Origin: Bacillus sp. BA3
GTDB lineage: Bacteria > Bacillota > Bacilli > Bacillales > DSM-1321
DNA: 64,000 nucleotides
Assembly (NCBI GenBank): GCA_002835675.1
Contig: PIZR01000003.1
Coordinates: 186,001-250,000 of the forward strand
Reading direction: 5' to 3'
The notes under the pieces are model-generated. The model saw only the letters and a program-made list of their open reading frames with translations, was not told the DNA's origin and did no database searches. A program made the position numbers and the translations under genes. Shown piece by piece: positions 8,184 through 17,504 of this stretch; positions within the stretch are counted from its first letter, which is position 1; each line of letters opens with the position of its first letter.

Positions 8184-10079
8184 TTGAACCAACATGTACA
8201 ATTGGAAATCAACCGCCTTGTTCATCGCTTGAAACAAGACCAATCCGCTGATGGTTCGTGGAATTATCCCTTCGACACCGGGATAACGGCAGATGCCTAT
8301 ATGATCATATTATTGAAAATTTTAGATATGGAAGACACTCCTCTTATAGAGGCTTTAGTAAAAAGAATCGAAAGCAGGCAAACGGAAAACGGTTCATGGA
8401 AACTTTTCCAAGACGAGAAGGACGGCAATGTTACGGTTACGATCGAGGCCTACTATGGCCTTCTTTTTAGCGGACTCCGCAATAAGAATCATCCCCATAT
8501 GAGAAAAGCCAAACAATTCATTCTTTCCAAGGGCGGCATCAAACAGGCCAAAATGTTAACGAAAATGATGCTTACCGTCACTGGACAATATCAATGGCCT
8601 CGCCTATTCCCCATTCCTCTCGAAGTGGTCTTACTGCCTCCGACCTTTTTCGTCAGCATTTATGATCTTTCCGTATATGGACGGGTCAACATGATTCCAT
8701 TGCTATTGCTTGGCCATAAAAGGTTTCAAATCAAGACCCCTGACACGCCAAATCTAAAAGATTTATTTCAAACAAGGGAGGACCGATCCGAAGAGCGTAT
8801 GTGGGAAGAGTATCGTACCGAAGAATATCGTTCCTTTTTCTCTAAACTTCAAACAGGCGTTAAAACCTTGATTGGTTATCCGGATTATTTGCATTCCTTA
8901 GCATTGGATTCAACGAAAAGGTTCATGCTCGACAGGCTGGAACCAGACGGGACACTGTACAATTATTTCGGTTCTACCTTTTTCATGATCTTTGCCCTCC
9001 TTTCCATTGGATATTCGAAAAGAGATCCAGTGATTCTAAAGGCCATGGCCGGTCTGAAGGGGATGGCCTGCTCCATTGAGGGACACACACATATCCAGTT
9101 CACTACGCCCCATGTTTGGAATACCTCCTTAATAAGCTACGCCCTTCAAGAAGCGGGAATGCCTTCCAAAGACAAAGCGGTCATGTCCGCTAATCAGTAC
9201 TTACTGTCACGCCAGCATTATATGTATGGAGATTGGCTGATCCATAATCCTAACGCGATTCCAGGCGGCTGGGGGTTCTCGGATTTAAATACCATGAATC
9301 CGGATGTCGATGATACGACCGCCTCACTGCGGGCGCTGGCTAAGCAACTTCAAGCAAAACCGGATAATCGGGACAGCTGGCAGCGCGGTGTCTCCTTCAC
9401 GATATCCATGCAAAATGATGATGGCGGATTTCCAGCCTTCGAGCGGAATAACGACCATAAATGGCTGCAGCTTCTTCCTATTGAGGGTTCGAAATATCTC
9501 CTGACTGACCCTTCTACCGCTGATCTGACAGGAAGGACGCTGGAATTCCTGGGGAACTATACAAATATGAAAAAGTCGGAAGAAGTCAGTAAAAGAGCGG
9601 TGGATTGGCTATTGGAAGACCAGAAGCGTGATGGCTCCTGGTATGGGCGCTGGGGCATCTGCTATCTATATGGCACTTGGTCTGCACTGACCGGCATGAA
9701 GGCAGCAGGGCAAGCCACTGGACATCCATCCATCCAAAAAGCCCTAACTTGGTTGAAGAAAATTCAAAATGAAGATGGCGGCTGGGGTGAATCTTGTTAC
9801 AGTGATATCAAGCAACGATATATCCCCCTCGGAACTAGCACACTGACACATACAGCCTGGGCTGTGGATGCGTTGATATCGGCATCAGAAAAGCCGACAG
9901 CAGAGATTGAAAAAGGCATTGCCTATCTCATCCGTGCAGGTCAACAAGAAAGCTGGACCAATGATTATCCTGCAGGCCAGGGAATGGCAGATTTTTTGTA
10001 TATCCATTATCATAGCTATCGCTATATTTATCCCCTTTTAGCCTTAAGTCATTACAATAAAAAATTCCTGGAGACTTAA
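8184..10079 (+). CDS. sqhC: Squalene-hopene-cyclase family; sporulenol synthase-like
   Basis: Class II terpene cyclase (631 aa) that protonates and cyclises a long polyprenyl chain. In B. subtilis the orthologue SqhC makes sporulenol from tetraprenyl-beta-curcumene and contributes to spore lipid; the same role is inferred here. The acid motif D-V-D-D (residues 374-377) is the family's proton donor. Repeated QW-type segments (QDDGSW, NEDGGWGESCY, DQKRDGSWYGRWG) mark the alpha-barrel fold. I chose the TTG at 8184, with AGGAGGAAAG just upstream; this gives the family length (B. subtilis 632 aa), while the ATG at 8121 has no ribosome site. No downstream partner gene. Confidence 0.9.
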   Translation: MNQHVQLEINRLVHRLKQDQSADGSWNYPFDTGITADAYMIILLKILDMEDTPLIEALVKRIESRQTENGSWKLFQDEKDGNVTVTIEAYYGLLFSGLRNKNHPHMRKAKQFILSKGGIKQAKMLTKMMLTVTGQYQWPRLFPIPLEVVLLPPTFFVSIYDLSVYGRVNMIPLLLLGHKRFQIKTPDTPNLKDLFQTREDRSEERMWEEYRTEEYRSFFSKLQTGVKTLIGYPDYLHSLALDSTKRFMLDRLEPDGTLYNYFGSTFFMIFALLSIGYSKRDPVILKAMAGLKGMACSIEGHTHIQFTTPHVWNTSLISYALQEAGMPSKDKAVMSANQYLLSRQHYMYGDWLIHNPNAIPGGWGFSDLNTMNPDVDDTTASLRALAKQLQAKPDNRDSWQRGVSFTISMQNDDGGFPAFERNNDHKWLQLLPIEGSKYLLTDPSTADLTGRTLEFLGNYTNMKKSEEVSKRAVDWLLEDQKRDGSWYGRWGICYLYGTWSALTGMKAAGQATGHPSIQKALTWLKKIQNEDGGWGESCYSDIKQRYIPLGTSTLTHTAWAVDALISASEKPTAEIEKGIAYLIRAGQQESWTNDYPAGQGMADFLYIHYHSYRYIYPLLALSHYNKKFLET

Positions 10080-10112
10080 TCGCCAGTGTTTTTTTCATAT
10101 TAAAGGTGAATA

Positions 10113-10287
10113 TGTGGATTACCTGTGGAAAAGTAGTGAATAACACCGGAAAGTTATCCACAATCCGAGGTTATCCACATTCATTTATACGTAAAAGTGC
10201 AAAATGCAAGAAATTCCCCGTCATATTGTTGATTAATTCATTTCAGCGATGTAAGGATGACTTTGTTTATACAGGCTTTGTGGATAG
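10113..10287. promoter_or_regulatory. Cluster of DnaA-box-like 9-mers
   Basis: Two perfect DnaA boxes TTATCCACA (10154-10162 and 10171-10179, same strand, 8 bases apart) and three one-mismatch boxes on the opposite strand: TAATCCACA (10113-10121), TTTTCCACA (10124-10132) and CTATCCACA (10279-10287). Five in 175 bases is far above the chance density. The region is intergenic, between convergent genes. Function inferred: titration or control of DnaA away from oriC. Confidence 0.6.
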
Positions 10288-10304
10288 TTTGGGGATGATC
10301 ACGA

Positions 10305-10787
10305 TTATGTGAAAACTTTATCCAGTTTATCACTATAAAATTTTATGGCCTTAGCATAAGATTGTATTTCTCGATCCCTCGACGTTTCGGCAATGATCTT
10401 CAATAGAGATTCCATCGCAAGATCATGTTGGCCCAAATTATAAAATGCCATGGCCCTGAATACCAATAAAGCCTTATCCCCAGGAAACTTCGCCAGCCCG
10501 GATTCCAATGTCCGTCTTGATTTTTCATATTCCCCTATGGTGCGATATGTACTGCCCAACCCGAGGTAGGCCCCTTTGGCATCCTCCTCCGGCAAACCTA
10601 ATTCGAGTGCCTCTTCATAATAGGGCACCGCCTTTACCTCAAGTCCGAGAATATCCAAACTCCAGGCACACTGATACTGTATGACTGCATCACCGGGATT
10701 TTGCTTTGCCAGACCCATCAATAATCGATTGGATTTTTCGAATTCTTTCCTTTTCCTTAATGACAGTGCCTCTTCCAAATTTCCCAT
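10305..10787 (-). CDS. Tetratricopeptide-repeat protein
   Basis: Predicted cytosolic protein (160 aa) built from about four TPR helix pairs, seen in the spaced W/Y-G-Y-A patterns (AWSLDILG, GAYLGLGSTYRTIGEYEKS, AMAFYNLGQHDLA). TPRs mediate protein-protein contacts; the partner is unknown. The ATG at 10787 follows GGAGG by seven bases; a TTG two codons earlier is unlikely. Stands alone, convergent with sqhC and separated from it by the DnaA-box region. Confidence 0.75.
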   Translation of the reverse strand: MGNLEEALSLRKRKEFEKSNRLLMGLAKQNPGDAVIQYQCAWSLDILGLEVKAVPYYEEALELGLPEEDAKGAYLGLGSTYRTIGEYEKSRRTLESGLAKFPGDKALLVFRAMAFYNLGQHDLAMESLLKIIAETSRDREIQSYAKAIKFYSDKLDKVFT

Positions 10788-10975
10788 AATCAATCCTCCA
10801 TTGAATAAATTCTTATTGCCTCTATTCGCGTTTCTTCTTTTTAATTCCTTTATAACCGCAGATGTTTTCAGAGTATCATCAGCTACATGTTGGTTCTCCC
10901 ACCCATAGGCCTCTTCATCGAAAGGAAGTTTCTACTTCCTTCCGCCTAATTTCGCTTGAGATTCATAATCGCAAT

Positions 10976-11008
10976 TAAAAAAAGGATCTGCCACTTGGCA
11001 AATCCTTT
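10976..11008 (-). terminator. Terminator after the PepSY gene
   Basis: Hairpin AAAGGATTTGCC/GGCAGATCCTTT followed by T7 on the minus strand, about 45 bases past the stop. Confidence 0.85.
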
Positions 11009-11052
11009 CATACAATTCAGTTCAAGAGCATTCATATATCAAATATTGCTGA

Positions 11053-11601
11053 TTAATCATCCAATTGGTTTTTCAATACTTTACCTGTGGTTGCATCCAC
11101 CACAACATCATATTCCTTTTGTCCTTGTTTTATTTCCAGCTCGTACACAAGGGTGCCATTCTCTGAATCAAGCTCCATATCCGTTACTTGACCATTCACC
11201 GCTTTCAAGGCAATCTTTTCAGCTTGATCACTGCTGACTTTTGCAGTTTCCACGGCTTGTTGTGTGCTCATATCCTCATCGTCATCGTCTTCCATCTCCT
11301 GAGAAAGAATCTCTCCCTTTTCAGCATCAACATCAACGTCTTGATAGCCTTCTTTTGTTTTAACGGTCATCTCATATGTCATCGGCTGGTCCCAATCCTT
11401 TTCAAATTGAGTAACTTCCCCGCCTAGTTTTTCTGAAATCATTTTGACAGCCTCATCCTCGGATAGGTTCCCCTTATTGACTGCATATACTGCCGTTCCA
11501 GCAGCACCGCCGAAAAGCAATACGGAAGCTATGGACACCGTCATGATTACCTTTTTCCTTTGAATGATGCCTTCTTTAATCGTACTCCACTGTTTTTTCA
11601 T
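11053..11601 (-). CDS. Membrane-anchored PepSY-domain protein (YkoI/YkoJ-like)
   Basis: Predicted 182-aa protein with a short cytoplasmic N-terminus, one membrane segment (residues about 19-40) and two extracytoplasmic PepSY domains. The first is at about 45-85 (SEDEAVKMISEKLGGEV...), the second at about 118-180 (SSDQAEKIALKAVNG...). An acidic linker EDDDDED lies between them. PepSY domains are thought to inhibit proteases or sense envelope state. The position right behind a response regulator and sensor kinase matches the B. subtilis ykoGHIJ arrangement, so a shared operon and envelope-stress role are likely. AAAGGAGG precedes the start. Confidence 0.8.
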   Translation of the reverse strand: MKKQWSTIKEGIIQRKKVIMTVSIASVLLFGGAAGTAVYAVNKGNLSEDEAVKMISEKLGGEVTQFEKDWDQPMTYEMTVKTKEGYQDVDVDAEKGEILSQEMEDDDDEDMSTQQAVETAKVSSDQAEKIALKAVNGQVTDMELDSENGTLVYELEIKQGQKEYDVVVDATTGKVLKNQLDD

Positions 11602-11666
11602 GAATGAATTCCTCCTTTAAGTTGTTACCTTAATAATAAGCACCCTTCATGAAACGAACATGAGCG

Positions 11667-13022
11667 TTAGATTAGAATTTGATGAGAAAGAGTAAGAGTC
11701 ACCAACGTTCCCTCTCCCACCTCACTTTGAATCTCCAATTTACCGTCGAATGACTCTACAAGCGTCCGGGCGATGGAAAGACCGAGTCCATTGCCTCCCG
11801 TTTTCCTTGCCCTCGATGAATCAACGCGATAAAAACGGTCAAATACATGGGGGAGATGTTCTGGTGATATCCCTCCACCGTGATCTTTCACACCGATGAC
11901 AATTTCATTATCCTGCCGCTTTATCATGATTTGTATACTTGATTGACTGTATTTCATTGCATTGTCCAATAGGATGACAATCACCTGTTCAAGCTTACTG
12001 GAAATGGTCATTGCATAGATTTCCTTAAACTCTGACTCTATCGTTATTTCACGATTTCCCGTCCTTCTGAATGTTTGGGCAATCCCTTCACAAAATGAAA
12101 TGAGTTCTATTTTCCCTTCCACATCTTCTGAAGGTTCCGTTTGGGAAGCTGACTGCAAAAGATGCTCCGTCAGTTTTTTCATCCGGATGGCTTCATGATG
12201 GATTGCCTCCACTGCCTCTTCCTGAATCGCTTCATCCTTCATGCCCCAGCGTTTCAATAGAGAGGAGTAGCTTTCGATGACCGTAATCGGTGTTTTCAAT
12301 TCATGTGAAGCATCTGAAAGGAATTGCTGCTGTTGGTTATAATTCCTTTCCAGCCTTTCCATCATCCTGTTGAATGCCGCCCCCATCACCTGCAGCTCGT
12401 CCTTTGATTGATCCGATAGCGGTATCCGTTTGAATTCCCCGCTTTTCTCAATATCCTTCATCGTTCCGCTCATGACCGATATCGGTTTGAGGATCAGGTT
12501 GGCCAGCCACTTACCGGCAAGAATCGATAACAGAATGACAAAAAAGGATGCACCGCCCAAAACGAGGGCAAGCGTCGATAAATTATCAAGGAGGGTATCC
12601 TGCGGCTGTGTGACCTCGATCATCCCCAGCTTCTTCCCCTCATCAGGATAAGGAAAACGGTAGGTCAATACATATTCACCGTCAACTTTGGCAAAATCAT
12701 ATCCTTTCTCGTCAATGGCTTTAACCGCAAGCCCCTTAAGGTCCTCTTCATCCGTAAATGATTTTACCAGCCTTCCATCCGTGTCGAATATCCGCACCAT
12801 TCCATCGTCCGGGATATATGGCTCCATTAAATCGGAATCACCGGAAATCAAATCTTTCGTCAGGATATTTTCTTCTATTAATGAAGCTTGATCTTCAAGC
12901 AGATCCCGTTCCCTCTCTAACGATATCCAAAGGAAGGCGATTAAAACGATGATACTCAACAAGATAAGCATTACACTTAAAAAAAGACTGGAATACGATT
13001 GGATTTTCGTCCGAATCTTCAT
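11667..13022 (-). CDS. Sensor histidine kinase (YkoH-like)
   Basis: Membrane sensor kinase (451 aa) predicted to phosphorylate the adjacent OmpR-type regulator. Order of parts: membrane segment about 10-35, extracytoplasmic sensor domain about 36-148, second membrane segment about 150-172, HAMP linker, HisKA domain with phospho-accepting His240 (SDASHELKTP), then the ATPase domain with N box (LDNAMKYS), G1 (DHGGGIS) and G2 (GNGLGLSIA). All catalytic boxes are intact. The ATG overlaps the regulator's stop codon in an ATGA junction, so the two are translationally coupled. The signal is unknown. Confidence 0.88.
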   Translation of the reverse strand: MKIRTKIQSYSSLFLSVMLILLSIIVLIAFLWISLERERDLLEDQASLIEENILTKDLISGDSDLMEPYIPDDGMVRIFDTDGRLVKSFTDEEDLKGLAVKAIDEKGYDFAKVDGEYVLTYRFPYPDEGKKLGMIEVTQPQDTLLDNLSTLALVLGGASFFVILLSILAGKWLANLILKPISVMSGTMKDIEKSGEFKRIPLSDQSKDELQVMGAAFNRMMERLERNYNQQQQFLSDASHELKTPITVIESYSSLLKRWGMKDEAIQEEAVEAIHHEAIRMKKLTEHLLQSASQTEPSEDVEGKIELISFCEGIAQTFRRTGNREITIESEFKEIYAMTISSKLEQVIVILLDNAMKYSQSSIQIMIKRQDNEIVIGVKDHGGGISPEHLPHVFDRFYRVDSSRARKTGGNGLGLSIARTLVESFDGKLEIQSEVGEGTLVTLTLSHQILI

Positions 13023-13714
13023 ACTGGCTCCTTCAAGCTGTAACCTACCCCGCGGTAAGTATGGATGAGCTGCACCTCAAAGGGATAATCTATCTTTTTG
13101 CGCAAATAACGGATATACACATCAACCACATTCGTATCCCCTGCAAAGTCATATCCCCATACATGGGTCAGGATTTGCTCCCTTGAAAGTACTTGATTTT
13201 TATTTTGCAAAAGATAAACCAGCAAATCGAACTCGCGGGAAGTCAACTCAATCCTATTGCCTTGCCTGTGAATGTCCCTTGTACCGAGGTTCAACTTCAG
13301 ATCATGGATTTTTAGTTCATCCACTTCCACTTCTGATTGGCTCTCCCGTACATTGGTACGAAAACAAGCACGGATCCGTGCAAGCAGCTCTTCAATTTCA
13401 AACGGTTTCGTTACATAATCATTCGCACCATGGTCCAGGCCATTCACCTTGTCTGGCACAGCATCCCTTGCGGTTAGGAGGATGACCGGTGTCGATCCAT
13501 TCTTTTTCCGGTAACGCCTAAGTACTTCTATGCCATTCAACTCGGGCAGCATCACATCCAATAAGATTAAATCCCACTCTTCGGCTTCTGCCCTTTCCAG
13601 ACCAGCCTTTCCGGTAAAAGCCGATTCTGTTTGATAACCCTCATGATTAAGCTCCAGCTGGAGAATCCTCGCTATTTTTTCTTCATCTTCTATTATTAAA
13701 ATTCTCTTATTCAT
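13019..13714 (-). CDS. OmpR-family response regulator (YkoG-like)
   Basis: DNA-binding response regulator (231 aa). The receiver domain has the acidic pair EDEEK, the phospho-accepting Asp in LILLDVMLPELNG near residue 52, and Thr/Lys in LLTARDA and YVTKPFE. The C-terminal winged helix is of the OmpR/PhoB type (LTSREFDLLVYLLQNKNQVLSREQILTHVWGY, RYLRKKI, VRGVGY-like YRGVGYSL). I chose the ATG at 13714 because AGGTGG lies eight bases upstream; earlier in-frame GTG/ATG codons sit on top of that site. First gene of the regulator-kinase-PepSY operon. Confidence 0.88.
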   Translation of the reverse strand: MNKRILIIEDEEKIARILQLELNHEGYQTESAFTGKAGLERAEAEEWDLILLDVMLPELNGIEVLRRYRKKNGSTPVILLTARDAVPDKVNGLDHGANDYVTKPFEIEELLARIRACFRTNVRESQSEVEVDELKIHDLKLNLGTRDIHRQGNRIELTSREFDLLVYLLQNKNQVLSREQILTHVWGYDFAGDTNVVDVYIRYLRKKIDYPFEVQLIHTYRGVGYSLKEPV

Positions 13715-13833
13715 GATCATCACCACCTACCCCTTAGTGTACTGAAGAAATATGAAAATATCATGAGAAATTGACCCCTGCGCATAAAAATCCGATGAAA
13801 TAATGATTTAAATTTTTGTACCTTTAAAAGGTC

Positions 13834-13868
13834 AAAAAAAGAACCGGATGTGTAAGCACACCCGATCC
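13834..13868 (-). terminator. Terminator of msrA
   Basis: Hairpin around CGGGTGT-GCTT-ACACATCCG with outer pairs, then TTTTTTT on the minus strand, immediately after the msrA stop. Confidence 0.8.
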
Positions 13869-13871
13869 ATT

Positions 13872-14393
13872 TCATTCACCGTTCCAATGCTGGTCAATGA
13901 ATTCATCACGTCCCGATTTCGCACGGTCCGCTTTATAATCATCTTTGTTTTTTTTATGATAGCCTTGATGGTATTCCTCGGCAGGATAAAAGGTTTGGGC
14001 CGGAAGGATTTCCGTTACGATTGGTTTCTGGAACTTCCCGCTGCCTGCTACCTTTTCTTTCGCTTCAAGAGCCAGTTTTTCTTGAGCTTCATCATGATAG
14101 AAGATGGCCGTCCGATATTGGCTTCCTCTGTCATGGAATTGACCGCCATCGTCGGTTGGATCGATTTGCTGCCAATATAGCTCCAGCAATCTTTCATAAG
14201 GAAATAACTGAGGATCGAAAGTGATTTCCACGACTTCATAATGCCCCGTAGTTCCCGTCTTCACTTCCTCGTAAGTCGGGTTTTCAACATGTCCTCCCGT
14301 ATAACCTGATACGATTCCCCCAATCCCCGGTTGTTCTTCAAATGGTGTCACCATGCACCAAAAGCAGCCTCCAGCAAATGTAGCCTTTTGCAT
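13872..14393 (-). CDS. msrA: Peptide-methionine (S)-S-oxide reductase
   Basis: Repairs oxidised methionine (S-sulfoxide) in proteins, using thioredoxin. The catalytic GCFWCM motif sits at residues 9-14, with the active cysteine at residue 10. The family's GYTGGHVENPTYEEV and TGHYEVVEITFDP stretches and a YHQGYHKKN near the end are present. The protein is 173-176 aa, the usual length. Two starts are possible; I prefer 14393 because GGAGAGG is nine bases before it, whereas the ATG at 14402 nearly touches that site. Single-gene unit. In many bacilli msrA is paired with msrB; no msrB is seen here. Confidence 0.92.
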   Translation of the reverse strand: MQKATFAGGCFWCMVTPFEEQPGIGGIVSGYTGGHVENPTYEEVKTGTTGHYEVVEITFDPQLFPYERLLELYWQQIDPTDDGGQFHDRGSQYRTAIFYHDEAQEKLALEAKEKVAGSGKFQKPIVTEILPAQTFYPAEEYHQGYHKKNKDDYKADRAKSGRDEFIDQHWNGE

Positions 14394-14493
14394 AATGGTC
14401 ATCCTCTCCGTATGTAATAAAAATTAATATACCATATTCAATTCTGACACTGCGCTTTTTTGATTTGCGAAGCCGCCATGGATTTGCCTTTGA

Positions 14494-15102
14494 TCAATCT
14501 TTTGACCAGCCTTTTTCCTTGAATCTTACAATCGCTTCAACGCGGTTGCTCACATCCAATTTATCAAGGATGACCGATATATAATTACGAACCGTTCCAT
14601 TGGTCAGATAAAGCTGGCTTGCGATTTCCTTTGTGGTCTTACCATCCGCGATCAATTTGAGCACTTGGCACTCTCGTTCAGTCAAAGGGTTTTCTTCTTC
14701 GAAAGCCATATCCACCAGCTCAGGAGCATAAATGCGCCGACCATCCATGATGACACGGATAGAGTTCGCCAGTTCGTCACTTGGGCTATCCTTCAGAAGA
14801 TATCCGCCTACCTCGGCCTTTCTGGCTCTTTCAAAATACCCAGGACGTGCAAAGGTGGTTAAAATGATGACCTTGCATTGGTGGCCTTGATCCTTGATCT
14901 CCTCCGCTACATCGAGCCCGGTTTTAACTGGCATTTCAATATCGGTTATGCAGATATCCGGCTTTAATTGATTGACGAGATTCATTGCTTCTTCCCCATT
15001 GCTCGCTTTTCCTACAACTTCCATATCACTTTCCAAATCAAGGATGGAACCTAACGCGCCAAGCAGCATCCGCTGATCTTCGGCAATTACGATTCGAATC
15101 AA
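14494..15102 (-). CDS. desR: DesR, response regulator of the cold/membrane-fluidity system
   Basis: NarL-type regulator (202 aa) that, when phosphorylated by DesK, activates the desaturase gene des on cooling. Receiver domain with ITDIEMP carrying the phospho-Asp at residue 54, the same number as in B. subtilis DesR, and a LuxR-type HTH at about 135-195 (NPLTEREC..., TKEIASQLYLTNGTVRNYISVILDKL). I chose the TTG at 15102, with AGGTGG eight bases upstream and the correct residue numbering; the GTG at 15114 overlaps that site. Directly behind desK. Confidence 0.93.
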   Translation of the reverse strand: MIRIVIAEDQRMLLGALGSILDLESDMEVVGKASNGEEAMNLVNQLKPDICITDIEMPVKTGLDVAEEIKDQGHQCKVIILTTFARPGYFERARKAEVGGYLLKDSPSDELANSIRVIMDGRRIYAPELVDMAFEEENPLTERECQVLKLIADGKTTKEIASQLYLTNGTVRNYISVILDKLDVSNRVEAIVRFKEKGWSKD

Positions 15103-15114
15103 GGTTAATCCCAC

Positions 15115-16236
15115 CTATCCATTATTTTTTATAGCATTCGGAACCCTTATATAAAGTGTCGTTCCCTCTGTTGATTTAATATCCAGGCTGCCATTAACAA
15201 ATTCTAGCCTTTCTTTCATTCCTTGAAGTCCATTGCCTTTAATATACTCTGATCTATGTGAAAGTCCCACTCCATTATCCTGTACTGTGATCGTCACCCC
15301 TGTTTGTAATTCTTCGATGACGATATTACAGCAGTCGGCACCGCTATGTTTGACGATATTGGTCACAGCTTCCTTCAAGCACATGCTCAAAACCGTTTCA
15401 ACAAGCAATGGGGTTTCTTGTAATTCCGTGGTCCCTTCCAAATTGAATTCTATCTCTGCGGCTTTCAATATTTGCTTGACCCGGATGATTTCATCGCTTA
15501 GCTTGGACCCACGCATTTCCGACACCATTTCACGTACTTCCTTGAGTGCCGTCCTCGCCGTTTGACGGATATCCTTGATTTCCTTCTTGGCCGTTTCCGG
15601 ATTCAAATCGATCAACTTCCCTGCAAGGTCACTTTTCAAGCCAATCAAAGACAGCTTTTGGCCAAGTGTATCATGTAAGTCACGGGCAATCCGCTGACGT
15701 TCTTCCATTTTGCCAAGCTCTGATATTCTTTTATGAGCGTCCTCCAATTGTTCTTCCAGCATGCCCCGTTTATTCCGATTATACGTGTTGAAAGGGAGCA
15801 GGATCACACCTACCACACAAATGAGCATAAAGGGAAATTGCGAAAAGAAGGTAGGGTCTTTCATGATGAAGCCAATATTGACAGACACGATGGTAGCCAA
15901 TAGCTGGATTGAATATAATACGAAAAAGCCAACCTTATTTTGAACATTCCCAATAAAGAATGCTAAAAAAAGTGAAAAGTAAATGTAGCTGAAAAATATG
16001 GTCATCGATATCGAAATGATTATTTGTATCGCGGTCCATACGTATACGGGCCATCCCTTCGAAACGAATGAGAGACCATATGATATGAAAAACAATATGA
16101 TCATGACGATTCCAAAGACTATCTCCAACATCGAAGAGGATTTGAAGATGAAATAAAAAGGAAGGATACAAAAAATGATCCAGACATAAGGGCTCAGCCC
16201 TGTGTTTTTCGGAAAGATATGATACCAACTTTGCAT
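15115..16236 (-). CDS. desK: DesK, membrane-thickness sensor kinase
   Basis: Sensor kinase/phosphatase (373 aa) that reads membrane order through its N-terminal transmembrane bundle and controls DesR. About five membrane segments occupy residues 17-150. A linker helix leads to the HisKA_3 motif RIARDLHDTLGQKLSLIGLKSDL with the phospho-accepting His188, identical in position to B. subtilis DesK. The ATPase domain has the N box (KEAVTNIVKHS), DNGVGL and GNGLQGMKERL. Located between des and desR as in B. subtilis, but a terminator hairpin separates des from desK, so desKR may have their own promoter. Confidence 0.93.
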   Translation of the reverse strand: MQSWYHIFPKNTGLSPYVWIIFCILPFYFIFKSSSMLEIVFGIVMIILFFISYGLSFVSKGWPVYVWTAIQIIISISMTIFFSYIYFSLFLAFFIGNVQNKVGFFVLYSIQLLATIVSVNIGFIMKDPTFFSQFPFMLICVVGVILLPFNTYNRNKRGMLEEQLEDAHKRISELGKMEERQRIARDLHDTLGQKLSLIGLKSDLAGKLIDLNPETAKKEIKDIRQTARTALKEVREMVSEMRGSKLSDEIIRVKQILKAAEIEFNLEGTTELQETPLLVETVLSMCLKEAVTNIVKHSGADCCNIVIEELQTGVTITVQDNGVGLSHRSEYIKGNGLQGMKERLEFVNGSLDIKSTEGTTLYIRVPNAIKNNG

Positions 16237-16286
16237 GGCGCCGCCTCTATTTCTTTTTATCCTAGTATATACTAAGGAGTTTCATC

Positions 16287-16320
16287 AAAAAACCATCCAA
16301 TGGGAATCGAATGGTTTTTT
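16287..16320 (-). terminator. Terminator between des and desK
   Basis: AAACCATTCG/CGAATGGTTT-type imperfect stem with T6 on both strands, just after the des stop. Cold-induced des transcripts would largely end here. Confidence 0.75.
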
Positions 16321-16330
16321 GGTGAACAAT

Positions 16331-17383
16331 TTATTTTTTTTGAAGACTTGGACGTTCATTATTGAGTTCAATTTTTGATTTTGTTTCATTTAGACGGTCC
16401 TTAATCTCTTTAAAACTGACAAACGTCTTGTTTTCGCCATCATAAAGGCGGAAGCGAAGTGATTTTAAACTTGAACTAAGGGTGATTGTCGTTGCCTGCT
16501 GCAAAGGCAGGGTGGATTCATGGACTTTTTCCAGATTATAGTTCGGCACTCTTGGACTAAGGTGATGCACGTGATGAAAACCGATATTACCAGTTACCCA
16601 TTGCAAAACCTTTGGGAGTTTATAATAAGAACTTCCATCAATGGCAGCCTTCACGTAATCCCATTCAGATTCCTCTTCGAAATAAGAATCTTCGAACTGA
16701 TGCTGTACATAAAACAGCCAGATGCCCAGTGATCCCGTTACAAAAAGCATCGGTACCTGAATCATCAGGAATGCCTGCCATCCGATAGCCAAGCATAAAA
16801 GACCATAAATTGCCACGATTGCAGCATTTGTCAAATACGTATTCATCCGTTCTTTCTTTTTAGCGCCCTTTTTATTCAGACGGTTCGATACAAGAAATAG
16901 ATAAAATGGACCCAATCCAAACATGACGATCGGATTTCTATATAAACGGTAAGCAAGACGCCCCCAGAATGTAGCGGCGATATATTCATCAACGGTCATG
17001 ATCCAAATATCCCCTGTACCGCGTTTGTTTAAATTACTGCTTGTTGCATGATGTATGGAGTGGCTATGCTTCCATTGCTCATACGGAAATAATGTAACGA
17101 CCCCACTGATTGTACCCAGGATGCTATTCGCTTTCCTGCTTTTGAAAAACGATTGATGACAGCAATCATGGAAAATGATGAAAATCCTGACTACGAATCC
17201 TGAAGCAAGAACGGCCAATGCAAGTGTCAGCCAGTATGAAATGGTTAAGCTTTGATAAGCTAAAAACCATAACAGGAAAAATGGCGGAAATGTATTTATG
17301 AGCTGTTTCACGCTTGATTTAGTATTGGATTTTTCAAAAGGGGCAACATCTTTTCTCAATTGTTTTTGATTATGATTACTCAT
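16331..17383 (-). CDS. des: Acyl-lipid fatty acid desaturase (delta-5 type)
   Basis: Membrane di-iron desaturase (350 aa; B. subtilis Des 352 aa) that inserts a cis double bond into phospholipid acyl chains and restores fluidity after cold shock. The three histidine boxes are intact: HDCCHQ near residue 73, HSHSIHHATS near 107, and HHVHH near 272. Several hydrophobic spans surround them. The adjacent DesK/DesR pair should control its transcription. GAGGAAATC precedes the start. A palindromic candidate DesR site lies about 130 bases upstream. Confidence 0.93.
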   Translation of the reverse strand: MSNHNQKQLRKDVAPFEKSNTKSSVKQLINTFPPFFLLWFLAYQSLTISYWLTLALAVLASGFVVRIFIIFHDCCHQSFFKSRKANSILGTISGVVTLFPYEQWKHSHSIHHATSSNLNKRGTGDIWIMTVDEYIAATFWGRLAYRLYRNPIVMFGLGPFYLFLVSNRLNKKGAKKKERMNTYLTNAAIVAIYGLLCLAIGWQAFLMIQVPMLFVTGSLGIWLFYVQHQFEDSYFEEESEWDYVKAAIDGSSYYKLPKVLQWVTGNIGFHHVHHLSPRVPNYNLEKVHESTLPLQQATTITLSSSLKSLRFRLYDGENKTFVSFKEIKDRLNETKSKIELNNERPSLQKK

Positions 17384-17504
17384 GATTTCCTCCTCAAAAA
17401 ATATAGAAATGAAGTGTTTAAATGGATCGGTTATGCTTGCATCTATTCTTTAAGTATAGTAATAATAACCGATTTTCTATAGTCATAAACGTCAAATCCC
17501 TGCC

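Noticed and set aside
10113..10287. Chromosomal replication origin
   Set aside because: The DnaA boxes lack the dnaA/dnaN neighbours and a clear AT-rich unwinding element expected at oriC.
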